Under the pieces are notes generated by a model. The model made no database searches, was not told the DNA's origin, and was given only the letters and a program-made list of their open reading frames with translations. From positions 221,642,235 to 221,706,234 of the forward strand of contig OZ018317.1 of the NCBI GenBank assembly GCA_963969495.1: a DNA stretch of 64,000 nt. The letters run 5' to 3'. This document shows, one piece after another, positions 41,020 to 52,523 of the stretch. Every line of letters starts with the position of its first letter. The stretch's first letter is position 1. A program made the position numbers and the translations under genes. The DNA comes from Ceratothoa steindachneri (taxonomy: Eukaryota; Arthropoda; Malacostraca; Isopoda; Cymothoidae).

Positions 41020-43665
41020 ATGGTAGGTTTAAAGAGAATGAAGCAGAACTCAAAAAGAGATCGACCCGCAAGAAGTACAAAAAACTCTAAACGGCTAAAC
41101 TTAATAAACAATGGAACCAGAAAGGAAGAAAAGCTCAGCATTCTGCAAATCAACACTCAAGGATGGATCGGTAAAACATCGACATTAGAAAATAACTTGA
41201 GAGAGATCAATCTAGATATAATATTTATATCAGAACACGGAGTGAATCCAGAAAAAAAACAAATAAATTCTTAAATTTCACCGTCATAAATGCGAACCCT
41301 TCAGGTGACCATCATAACGGGGTGGCCATAGCAATAAGAAGAAGGCTGAAGTTCAAAGAAGTTAAAAATTTGGATGAGGCATACTTAGACCTTGAAAATT
41401 GAAACGGAATTAATGCCAATAATAGTAGCCACGGGATATCAACCACTAAGGAAAAATTACCTTTTCCTGCACAACCTATTTCAAATCTTTGGCACAGGTA
41501 TCCCAACCATCTTTATGGAAGACCTTAAAGCCAGGTGCAGTGCAAATGGATACCACTCCAGAAACAACAGAGAAGCCAACTTAGAAATGATTTAGAAAGA
41601 AACATTTTCAAGAGATTAGGACGAAACTTTCCAAGATATGTCACAAGCAATGCAGCTACAAAGCCACACGTCATATTAAGTAGCATAAATATGCCATACA
41701 ACATCCACATGCAACCAGTTACGTTTGCATGTAGCGACCATGTTGGAAGACCTTTGCTAATGAATCAATACCCGATACAGGTGCCAGTACCGGCGAGGAA
41801 GAAGAGCAAACTGGGCAGGTTAAACACAAAATCTTAGTAACTTCGTCCCAAAGGATTTCACTGACTCCAACCTGGAAGATATTGATGATGAGAACTCAAG
41901 GTTAACAAGAATAATCATTGAAGCGGACGAAAGATATATAACAAAGATAAGATACCGTACTATTCTTCCACATCCTCGATGGACAGAGGAAATTAAAGAG
42001 GAATAATAGGCAACTAAAAGGATTATTAGACCAAATAACAAAGAAATCAAAAGACGGAGAGAACTGAAAAACATCTCATAGAAGAACAGCAAAGCTTTAT
42101 ATGGGATAGCCTAATAGAAAAAAATGACGAAGAAAGAAGCTTCAAAGAGAACTGAAGACTAATAAATAGACTAAAAGGCAGACTCCCCCGAGTATAAAAA
42201 TAACAATTAAGAATAAACGGGGAGAAAAGACCCAAGAAGAGAGGACAACATAAGAACTTTTTGTAATCACTGGAAATCAGTGTTCTCCATAACACCAGAG
42301 GAAGAAGAAGACTTCAATCCAGACATAGACGAAATGGTCCACACATTCTTGCAAGAAAACTTAGACAAGATTACTCCAGTACCAAGTGTAGAGCAAGGAA
42401 GGGATGAAATTCTGGATACAGGGGCCTACATGACAACAGAAAAGATCAAAGGTGTAATACAATCATTCAAACAGAAAGCGCCAGGCCCCTCAGGAATAAC
42501 CAGAATTAATCATACCAAGGCACCGAACATAATCATCAGAGCACTAAAGCATATTTTTGACGCGTGCTTAAAAACTGGTTACTTCCCTGATAGCTATAAA
42601 CTAGCCAAAATGATATTCGTCCCAAAGCCAGGAAAACCACCAAGCCACCTCAGCACTTACCATGGGCAAAGTCTTAGAGAAAATCCTTAACAGAAGACTA
42701 ACAAAATATCTTGAAGAAAATGACCTTTATAATGATTATCAGTTCGGATTCAGAATAGGCAGATTCACCACAATGGCACTTGGCATAATAACAGAAAAAA
42801 TGGCAAAGGCCAAGGAAGAGAATAACTACATCGATCTGGTCCTAAGATATGTAAAAAAATCATCCGACAAAGTCTGTGTCAGAGAAATGCAATATAAGAT
42901 CTTAAATCTACAGATGAATAGCAGTCTGGAGAGAATTCTCTGCGATTATGTCACAGACAGAAGAGCATATGTGAAGCTCAATGGTTATTCAGGGCCAGAT
43001 TCGAATTGGAAGCAGGACTCCTGCAGTGGTGCTGCCTCAGCCCCACGCTGTATTCAATATAGACAGCAGACCTGCTACCACCAATAATGCCTGGTTGCCT
43101 AAGCATACAGTTCGCGGACGACAAAAGCCAAATCGTCATCACTCCGTTCAGGAACGTACGCTTTTAGGCAAGGACAACAGCTTTAAAAATCAGCAACAGC
43201 AACACCTACGAAAGAGATTGGAATATAAGGACGAACAGGAGGAAATTTACAATAATCCCAGTCTCCCGGAACAAAACTGCAGAAATTGCATTTGAAGATC
43301 AAAACTACAGATACCATAGTGAGGAAAAAGTGGTTGGACTTAGAATAACAACAAGAGGCTACAAACAACATATAACGGAGAAGAAGAACAAATCGACTCT
43401 GATGCTTAACCTACTGTACAATCTAAGAGGGTTAGGCATGAAAAATAAAAGAAAAATCTATCTTGCACTAGGAAGAAATGTACTAATATACCCGCCAACC
43501 CCTATCAACGGTGAAACAAGGACCAAAAAATTGGAACTACAGAGAATACAAAATAAAGCTCTCTACCTAATTACCAACACACGTAGGAGAGAGAAGAGAA
43601 GACTACAGGATCTACACCAAGAAGCAGGATTAGAAACGCTTAATATCAACACCAGGAACAGAGCG
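41020..43665 (+). pseudogene. LINE copy c ORF2 (endonuclease and RT), relic
   Basis: Endonuclease start: LSILQINTQGWIGKTSTLEN and DIIFISEHGVNPEKK. Later: VATGYQPLRKN and ATKPHVILSSINMPY with CSDHVGRPL (SDH block). Linker and RT: FSITPEEEEDFNPDIDEM, FKQKAPGPSGITRINH, YKLAKMIFVPKPGKPP, GKVLEKILNRRLTKYL, DYQFGFRIGRFTTMAL, NNYIDLVLRYVKKSSDKV (motif A Asp replaced by Tyr) and LSIQFADDKSQIVI (FADD, about 43120). C-terminus: NLLYNLRGLGMKNKRKIYLA, LQRIQNKALYLITNTRRRE and AGLETLNINTRNRA, where the copy ends. Frameshifts and the motif A change indicate decay. Confidence 0.85.
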
Positions 43666-43730
43666 ACTAAGCCGAACATCGTGCTTACAAACCCCAACTT
43701 TCCTTTCCATCACCATGTGCAGCCTGGTCC
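43666..43730 (+). repeat. 65-bp piece of a copy-b-type endonuclease joined to copy c
   Basis: From ACTAAGCCGAACATCGTGCT to the CAGCCTGGTCC end it matches 37242-37306 with about four differences. Both loci diverge sharply on both sides. It encodes the TKPNIVL block in the same strand orientation. Confidence 0.85.
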
Positions 43731-44110
43731 CCTTGCCCGAGGAATACCCTCAGGCAAGGGTATTCCACCCTTTCCACCTTTGACTACCGAGGTTGCTAAA
43801 TATGCCCCTCATCAATCTGTCCTCTTTTAACTCCAAAATTTCCGTCTCCCACAGCCATAAACCCTCTTCTAAAGCTTGTTCCGGACTTCCCATTAAGAGC
43901 TTCACTATCGGTTACTTGATCTGAGAGTCAGAAGTGTGGGGAGTATTTCCGGAGCATGTTGGACCTTGGCGTCCTCCTCCCCTCCCCCCTCCGATCGTGG
44001 GAGGGGTACAGAGGGGAGGAGAAACCGCGAGGCGTACCTTTTTGTCCCTAAACAGAAAAAATGACAAAAAAATCACCATTCTGCCCTGAAGATGACCAAC
44101 TGTTAGGTAG

Positions 44111-44112
<2 letters not shown>
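43731..44112. other. No gene; repeat shared with 30530-30605 at its end
   Basis: The last 40 bp (44075-44112) carry ATCACCATTCTGCCCTGAAG and ATGACCAACTGTTAGGT, the same dispersed repeat as at 30530-30605, then run into (TA)n. Confidence 0.6.

Positions 44113-44197
<85 letters not shown>
44113..44197. repeat. (TA)n microsatellite
   Basis: About 42 TA units. Confidence 0.97.
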
Positions 44198-45387
<1,190 letters not shown>

Positions 45388-45545
45388 GGACTGAGTCATA
45401 CTACAAAGAACAAAATCTAAAAATGCTTTTTCCTAATTGTTAAAAAATCTGTGCTAGGGGTGGGGATCGGACCAAGCCAAGTTCATTGAGTCAGTGGGCT
45501 ATGCTTTGATCTCAGTGAAAGTGAAGCCGTAGAAAATGAATATTA
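45388..45545 (-). repeat. tRNA-like SINE relative, 3' end at (TA)n
   Basis: On the minus strand it contains CTGAGATCAAAGC and GGCTTGGTCCGATCCCC, the latter a decayed RNA polymerase III box B. The SINE at 57597-57790 has TTGAGATCAAAGC and GGTTCGAATCCCACCC in the same spacing order. Its 3' side runs into the (TA)n array at 45280-45387. Confidence 0.5.
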
Positions 45546-46165
45546 CAAGAAAATGGGATAACCATTGAAAATTCTAATTAAACTTACTTAAACTTCTATC
45601 TATTTCTATTTGTTGCCTGCGCAGAAATTGGTTCCTTCATTTGAAATGACGTTGCAACAATTTTAATTTGGACCCCGCACTCAGACCGTGGATTCTATCA
45701 AAGTGGAAGCATGGACAAACATCAAATTTCTGGTGAAGTGTGTGTGGCTGGCGGGTGAGGGAGATTATTGATGCATTAATAAAAGGGTGAGCTTTAATGT
45801 GTTTCATATCACTTTTTGTGTCCTACCTTTGCATATTTCTGTATTAGGGTAAACTTCAAAAATTAGATTAGTCATTTTTGCTAAAAATATGTTGCGGTAT
45901 TAACATCTGCTTTATAAATGATCTTTCAACCAAAATACTGCTGCTTGCCTGAAATCATAAAATAATAAAATATTTTATTTTGCAATTAATTAAGCTTAAA
46001 TGTTTACTCATTTTGACATTAACTTTTGAAGTTTGGGGTTGCACTCTTAACTATTATATATAAATAATTTGGTTAGATTAGATTAGATTAGGTTGTGCCT
46101 AAAGCAAAACCAAACCTAATCTTATCCTAATCTTACGCAAGTTGGTAGGATACACGCTAAATTCA
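45546..46165. other. No recognisable feature
   Basis: A+T-rich. Contains TTAGATTAGATTAGATTAGG at about 46072-46091, a short local repeat. Confidence 0.4.
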
Positions 46166-46169
46166 GAAA

Positions 46170-47145
46170 AACTGGTCGAGAAGACACTTGCTAAAGCGGT
46201 ACCAATAAAAGTTTATGGCAAATGTGCTCTCGAAACCTACTGTTTATAAATGGATAAATTGCGTTGCAGGTGGAAGCCACGAGGAAGAAGAAGCCATTCA
46301 AAGTGGCAGACCATCAACATTAGAAGGGATGAAAACATCAATCGTATGCGGGCACTAATTGAAGATGAGCGTCGATTAAGAGTGTAAATCATAGCCGGCG
46401 CAATGAACACATCGGCACATTCAGTTTATTCTATCTTGATCGACGCACTAAAGATCGACGGGTGCCAAAAAGGTTCCGCGAAGAACAGCTAGAGAAGAGA
46501 GCTTCTCTTTCACTGCACATTTTGAACAGGTGCGATAAAAAACCCGAAGGTTTTTTTTACCAAAGAACTGTAATCAGGAATAATACTTGGATTTACCAAT
46601 ATGCCACAGAAGAAAAAAAATAACACACAAATGGTTACCAAGAGGGGGAAGAGGACCCATCAAAGCAAAGTCTGGACGATCAGGATGGCGACGAACCTTG
46701 TTAACTTTCTTGAAGGGCGAAGAACCATCAGTGCTACTTATTACGGAAGTGTTTTGAGAAAACATCACAAAGGTATAGTAGAAAAGCACCCGGGAAAATT
46801 TACAGAAGAGTCATCTTTCTTCAGGATACCCCCTCCCCCCAGCTCATTCCACTTCTTTGATAAAGTCAACTTTGCGAGAATTTCATTGAGAGTTGATCTC
46901 ACACACACTCTGTACAGCCATGATCTAACCCCATCCTCTTTTTTGTTTCCAAACCTTAAAAAAAGAAGCATGAAAGGCATTCGTTTTTCTTTTGTTTGTG
47001 ATGTTAAAATATTGTTTTAACTTGGTTTAGTTGTTGCAGTTTTATAAAAATGGGTTCCTTGGATCCTATCATCCATCACTTGCTAAAGTGTTTTGACCTC
47101 AATGGAGCTTATGTTGAAAATATGTACTTTTTTTTGTTTTCATTT
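46170..47145 (+). pseudogene. mariner-family transposase, almost full-length relic
   Basis: Blocks appear in the order of mariner transposases (about 340 aa). They are LSKPTVYKWINC and QSGRPST (helix-turn-helix and GRPS), then RTVIRNNTWIYQYA (family: I.TGDETWIY.Y, first catalytic Asp lost). HKWLPRG-like and KQSLDDQDGDEP remnants follow, then KAPGKIYRRVIFLQD (family: H.K...RR..LLHDNA, second Asp region). LYSHDLTPSSFLFPNLKKRS is the PPYSPDLAPSDFF.FP.LK third Asp region, and CFDLNGAYVEN is the conserved C-terminus near 47092-47124. Frameshifts and stops occur throughout. Terminal repeats were not identified. Confidence 0.8.
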
Positions 47146-47610
47146 TATTCAATTTTTTCTACGAACATTTTGAAAATCCCTCGCGTGAATATATGTATAT
47201 TCGTTATGGTTCAGCTGATGGAAGCACTACTTTCGATTTTAACAAGGTTAAGCCACATCGGCTGTGGTTTAACATCGAATGGAGTTCAAATTAGGTTTGA
47301 TTTATCGGTGGCTACTATACGCTGTAGATGGTTTTTATCTGGCCTGTCGATATCACATCCTGATAATTCCAGTAGGTGTAGTTTAGAAGAAACTTTTTGG
47401 AAAGGTTAAGGGGCCCGATAATTCCTGGTTTTAGCATCTGAAAGATGTTTGTCTCCGAAACATTATGACAGTTAAAAAGCGTCCAAGAGCAAAATGCAGA
47501 GAAATGAAGGAACTGACGGTCATTTTTCTTAGAGAAACTCCAACTTAAGGCATTTACTCCAGTCGACCATTCGCCATTCATCGGGAGAATTGGACGGTCA
47601 GAAACCTGTA
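47146..47610. other. No confident feature
   Basis: Starts with a mariner-like 3' tail. A 111-codon minus-strand frame (47650-47315) shows no family that I know. Confidence 0.35.
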
Positions 47611-47614
47611 CTAA

Positions 47615-48331
47615 ATGAAAATGCTGATATTTGCAGATCAGCTTGAGCACGACAAAGATACTGTATCAAAGCGAGAAAAACTCAACACTGCACTGTTGTA
47701 CCTACCTATCTGGATATTGTCAATGTTTGCTGAAGATGCTTTCGTGAATAATCTAAGTCTAATCCGGGACATGTTGAAGCACAAGAAAACTGACCCAGAG
47801 TTTGCTGATGCAGCAGTTAATAAGATGGAAAACGACAATGGTACCTGACGCAGGAAGTCATGCCATGTGCCTTGTTTAACAGTAGTAGATTGAGTAACGC
47901 ATTGAAGCACGACATTGTTGCCCATTTACATGTCACTGAAAAGTCATACAGCTTCAGAACAAGAAAGACTATTCCATAAATTCACAGTTAAAACTACCCT
48001 GGTTGTTCCCATTGGCCCAGAATCACATTTCCTGCTGGATACACTGAAAATTGGATCTGAGTGGCTTCTGAAACCTTTCTCGTCTTGCCTGCAGAATGCG
48101 GATTATATAAAAGGGTTGGACTATATTCATAATCAGAAAGCGGTGAATGACATTGTTATATGTGGTGTCATGATGATGTGCGAATTTGCTAATGTCATAT
48201 CAAATATGGCAAGCAAAAGGACTATCTCCTTCAAGCTGTTGAGTCCAACAGACAACGTTTTAACAGTATTAAGAAACAAAATCTCAACATCTGGTCGTAT
48301 AAATGTCATTATGAAAATAATTATTATGTAA
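47615..48331 (+). pseudogene. Uncharacterised protein relic, possibly of a multi-copy family
   Basis: Two plus-strand frames (47615-47845 and 47915-48328) are joined by a short broken stretch. They read KREKLNTALLYLPIWILSMF, EDAFVNNLSLIRDMLKHKK and then GPESHFLLDTLKIGSEWLLK, PFSSCLQNADYIKGLDYI and NQKAVNDIVICGV. The pattern (W-L...P....Y.......V.ND...GV) recalls the C-terminal half of an unnamed family found in many copies in arthropods. The match is weak and from memory. It contains stops between the two parts. Confidence 0.4.
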
Positions 48332-49184
48332 TGGCTCCACTCCTTGATCGCTTAGATATGTGAAAAAATTTTAATCTTAAATTTGTGTCATGAATAAGGC
48401 GTCTTGTCTAACTTAAGTGAGAGAAAGAGAATTTTGTGATATTTCTGAAAACTTTGTATGTACCAATGTGGTATTCATTGTTCCAGGACTATCATAATTG
48501 TATAAGTTAGAAATATGATTAATAGCACTAATTCAATGCTTATATTTTATATATTTTGTTTAGATAAGAAGTTATAGTACAGTAACTGGTGATTTTGGCC
48601 GATTTCAAGGCATAAAATTTAAGCTCCATGCGCTAATGCTTCCCAACATCCTAGGTCAAAATAGTTGCGATTTCCTGCTTTTTTCCGAAAAAAGAATATT
48701 AAAGAAAGTTTATAGTTGAACATGCCTACCTGAGTGAGCTCCAGCTATATTCAAGCAAGTTTAGTTAATTGCAACCAGGTCCAAGCAAATCAGGGATTTC
48801 AAGTTCTTAGAAAAGTACCTTGGTGTCATGGATCAAACTGTTTTTTATCACAAAGAAACGGCTTTAATCCTGATATGTTCCGACCTCAGCTCCCTTTTTT
48901 TAAGTTAGGGCATCCCTTTGATTAGCACTCTTTGACGTAAATTTTGGTGGAACTCAAGTTCTCGAGGTCCCGAATGGTACAAAGTATTTTTTCTACTGTT
49001 CACGAAATATTTGTGGCAATGGATTTATTTATGTTGATATATGTGTCTCAGTCTCAGTTTTTGACTGCTTTTTGTGTGGTGAGAGAAAGCAATAAAATAT
49101 GCTGCTAATATTTAGCTCAATGTTAAAGTGTCGTAAAGTGGTTTAAAGTATTCTGAGGAGTCAAAAAGCTTCATGAATTGGGCT
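48332..49184. other. No recognisable feature
   Basis: A+T-rich, without open frames of note. Confidence 0.4.
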
Positions 49185-49900
49185 GAATAAAGAGTCCTAA
49201 AATGTCCTAAAATGTTGTGGGTAGTTACATTAGCCTGAAAGTGTCCGGGTCAATTCCCGAAGTGTTGTGAACAAGTGCCGACGTTTCGTGATATGTCCTG
49301 AATTGTTCTGAAGAGTTCTGAAACTTAAAATATCTTATGTATTTGCCGTAGCATTGTAGTGTCGGGAGGTGGGAGACTCCTAAAATATCCTGAATAGTCG
49401 TGAAGATTCCCGAAGAATATATAACTATCTTGAGAGGTTATGAATAAATATGAACTATCTCGGGAAGTCAAGATGTCTTTCGAAGATTTCCGAACAATTC
49501 TAACCTGTCTTGTGGAGTTTCAAAGAGCGGTGAAGTCTTTCAGGGAGTTCAGAAGAATTCTAAAATGTGCTGATTTGTCCCGAAGGAACCTTATCTGTCT
49601 TGAAAAGCTTCAAATGATCTTGGAGTTTTCTTATTAATCTTGAAGCATCCCGGAGAGTTCCTAAGCATCTCAAATATCGTGAGGAGCACCGAATAGCTAC
49701 GAAGTGTCCCAGAGAGTTCCGAATCGTTTTGAAGAGTAATCAGCCCTCCTAAAAGAATTTAAACTCTCGTTAGGAGTTCTGAATATCTTTCAACTCTTCT
49801 CAGGGGCGAAAATGTAGCCAGAAGTATCCTGAAGAGTTTTGAAAAGTCAAAAAGTACCATGAAGCGACTTGAAGAATCCTGAAACACCGTGAATCCTAGT
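49185..49900. repeat. Degenerate minisatellite built on CCTGAAGAGTTC
   Basis: Words such as TCCTGAAGAGTTCTGAA, TCTTGAAGAATCCTGAA and TCCCGAAG recur about every 17-34 bp with heavy divergence across 700 bp. Confidence 0.7.
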
Positions 49901-51475
49901 ATTGAGAAGTGTAAAAATTGAGCCCCCAAACCCCTAATTTGTCCGCGATCGGCACGCCGTTAGGCCACCCAGAGAGAGCCCAGAATCCTCAGTTTGGGCG
50001 ACTTTTTTTTGCTCGCTTTTTTGGGAGTGTCGCCTGATAGCCTAAATGTCGCTGAACAAACCGAGGAATCGCTGTTGATAAGAAAAAGCATGCAAGGCCA
50101 CGATAGGTCACCGGCTAGTATGTCTCTGTGTGCACCGTTATGTGTATCTCTCTGTCACATTGTAAACGCGTTTATTTTGAGACATAAACGGAATGTCCTT
50201 GTATATCGATTTTATGAGCTATCTAAAACAAAGGATCCAGTTTGTCCACAAATTGATTAAATCATAAATGAGGGAAGATACGGTTGGATGTGTGTGTGTG
50301 TGTGTGTGTGTTTGTGTCTGTATGTGCAGGGGCTGGATGACAGAGCGGGAGAGTGGGTGTCGACCGGTCCTACTCTTATGCGCCCTGGTATTGGCGTGGA
50401 GCATAAATTCACTTTCGGAGAAGCGGTGTTTTATGTCTCAGAGCTGGAAACAGACAGACGCCATCTCGTTAAAGACACTTCATCAGCGTCACATCTCTGC
50501 TTCTCCAATTTATGGGCAGTGCTTCGCTCTCTCTAACCCTCTCTTACATACTTAGACACTCTCTATCTCTCTCCTCCCTTCCTCCTCGAGACTAGGTTTC
50601 TATCCCCGATAAACCCCATTCCCAGGGAGAGGATGCTCAGAAAATCAGTGAGATTATAATTTTTCTTCTTGTTAGCAATGCAGCTTTGCCATCTTTGTTC
50701 TCTCTTTTCTCTTTCCCTCTCTTTCTCTCTCGCAGGTGGGATCCTCTTTAAACAATCTCTCTTTCACCTCTCCTTCTATGTGAGTATCGCCTACGCCCAT
50801 TTTAAGCGGAGGGTCGCAACTCTTCTGCACGGCCACCCACTTTCATCGGCCGAAGGTGTCACTCTGTCGCGCCGTTTGCCACCACAAGGAGGTCTTCAGG
50901 CCTTGGGTGGTCTCCGGGATCCCTTGGCTGCCCCATCACCGCCCCTTCGCCGATAAGAAAGGGTTGGAATGGGTTCGACTCTTATCGCTTTGGGCCCCAC
51001 GCAAAATGGCTGACAACCCGAAACTGATAAAAAAAAGGAAAAAGATTTTCACGAATTCGACCCCAACATTTTCTTCACATGGGCTGATTGGGGTACTTAT
51101 AACCCCTATGCCAGCGACGAGGGGCCATAGCTCCCAATCGATAGGTAATGATATGAATCATTTTGAGAAGGCGGGGCGAGGGGGTTGGTAATTTTTGATG
51201 TCTTGGAGAGGTTAAAGAAATTTCGTGTAATCCAACCGAGGAAACATCCGGAAGCTTTTGCAGTCACCACTTCTCCACCACAAGGGGTGTATCTTCAGAG
51301 AGAAGGTATTTCGTGGCAAACTCTAGCTTGGTTTAACCAAGAAAGGCGTGTACATTGTGTAGTTTAACGAAGGAAATTTCCGTAGGAAAGAATAGTTTGG
51401 AAAGAACCCTGTATCAACTAATACTAAAAAAACCCTGAAATGACTCCATTAACATTGATAATTTCTTCTACGATA
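49901..51475. other. Unassigned G+C-richer segment
   Basis: Contains overlapping chance frames near 50268-50555 and 50669-51191. No recognised product. A CT-rich tract lies at 50695-50735. Confidence 0.35.
50289..50311. repeat. (GT)n microsatellite
   Basis: About 11 GT units. Confidence 0.95.
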
Positions 51476-51479
51476 ATGA

Positions 51480-52274
51480 ATCTTTATATTATATTTAAGG
51501 TAGGCTTTACTTAAAGAGTAATGTGACGTAGGCTTTAACTGGGAATTGGCATCAGGTAGGCTATATTTGAAAAAAAAGTATCAGTTTTTTACTTCGACGT
51601 GGCTTTAGGTAGGCTTCACGCGAAGAACAACATACGGTAAGCTATTCTGGGTGTGTGATTTGAGGTAAGCCTTACTTAATGAGGGAGGTCGAGGGTGACG
51701 TTAGGTAGGCTTTAGTTGAAATGCGGCGCCAAGTAAGCTATTCTTGAGTGATAACGTAACTTTACTTGAAAAGTAAGGTCTGGTAGGCTTTTCTCGAGGA
51801 GTGGATTCAGGTAGGCTTTAGTTGAAGAGTAACATGAATTAAGCCTCAAGGAGGGTTGCAAGGTAAGCTACCTTTTCTTGGGGGATAGCACCAGGTAGGC
51901 TTTACTTGAAGAGTAATGACAGAGTTTTACTCAGAAGTAGCATGAAGTAGGCTTCATCCGAAGCGTGGGACACGGTAAACTTTTCTGGGGGTAATGTTAG
52001 GTGGGATTTAATTAAAGTAACCTGGGATAGGCTTCAGTTGAGGGTGACGCTAGTTCTGCTTTGGTTGAATAAAGACATTAGTTAAGCGTTTATTTAAATA
52101 GTAACTTGAGCTAGGTTTACTTGAAAAGTAAAATCTTGTAGGCTCTTCTCGATGGCTGATATGTAATTTTTTATCAAGAGGTGATTTCAAGTAGGCTTTA
52201 TTTGAAGAGTGGCCTTAAGTAGGTATTTTGGGAGGAGCAACGTCAAGTAAGCTTTATTTTAGGAGTATCATAAA
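51480..52274. repeat. GTAGGCTT minisatellite, left part
   Basis: About 20 or more degenerate units of 30-38 bp built on TAGGTAGGCTTTACTTGAAG plus AGTAACGT. It stops at the left end of element E and continues after its right end. Confidence 0.9.
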
Positions 52275-52523
52275 TTACACTGTTTAACAAAATTTAACTT
52301 TTTCTCGACTACAAAGATTAGAATAACATTTTTTAATGTAGTTTTATGTATAGATTTCAAAAATGGAAGTCATTTTTATCGAAATGACTCCAGTTTTTTG
52401 TAAGTTGCCAATTACTACTTTTGTTAAATTTTGAAGATTTTAACGAATTTCATTCTTTTATTTCTTATTTTCAGGTTATTTAACTGAATAAAATTTTTAA
52501 TAAAAGCAACAATTTTAATTAAA

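Larger units (their letters stand above)
39987..43665 (+). mobile_element. Jockey-clade LINE copy c, plus strand, lacks natural 3' end
   Basis: Keeps the full order ORF1 zinc knuckles, endonuclease, RT and C-terminal region. At 43665, inside the C-terminal coding region, it changes abruptly to a 65-bp piece of a copy-b-type endonuclease domain, so its own 3' UTR is missing. It is A richer on the plus strand than copies a and b, suggesting different decay or a different subfamily. Confidence 0.85.

Noticed and set aside
46072..46092. TTAGATTAGATTAGATTAGG as a possible telomeric repeat
   Set aside because: The unit is TTAGA rather than TTAGG, and only four units are present.
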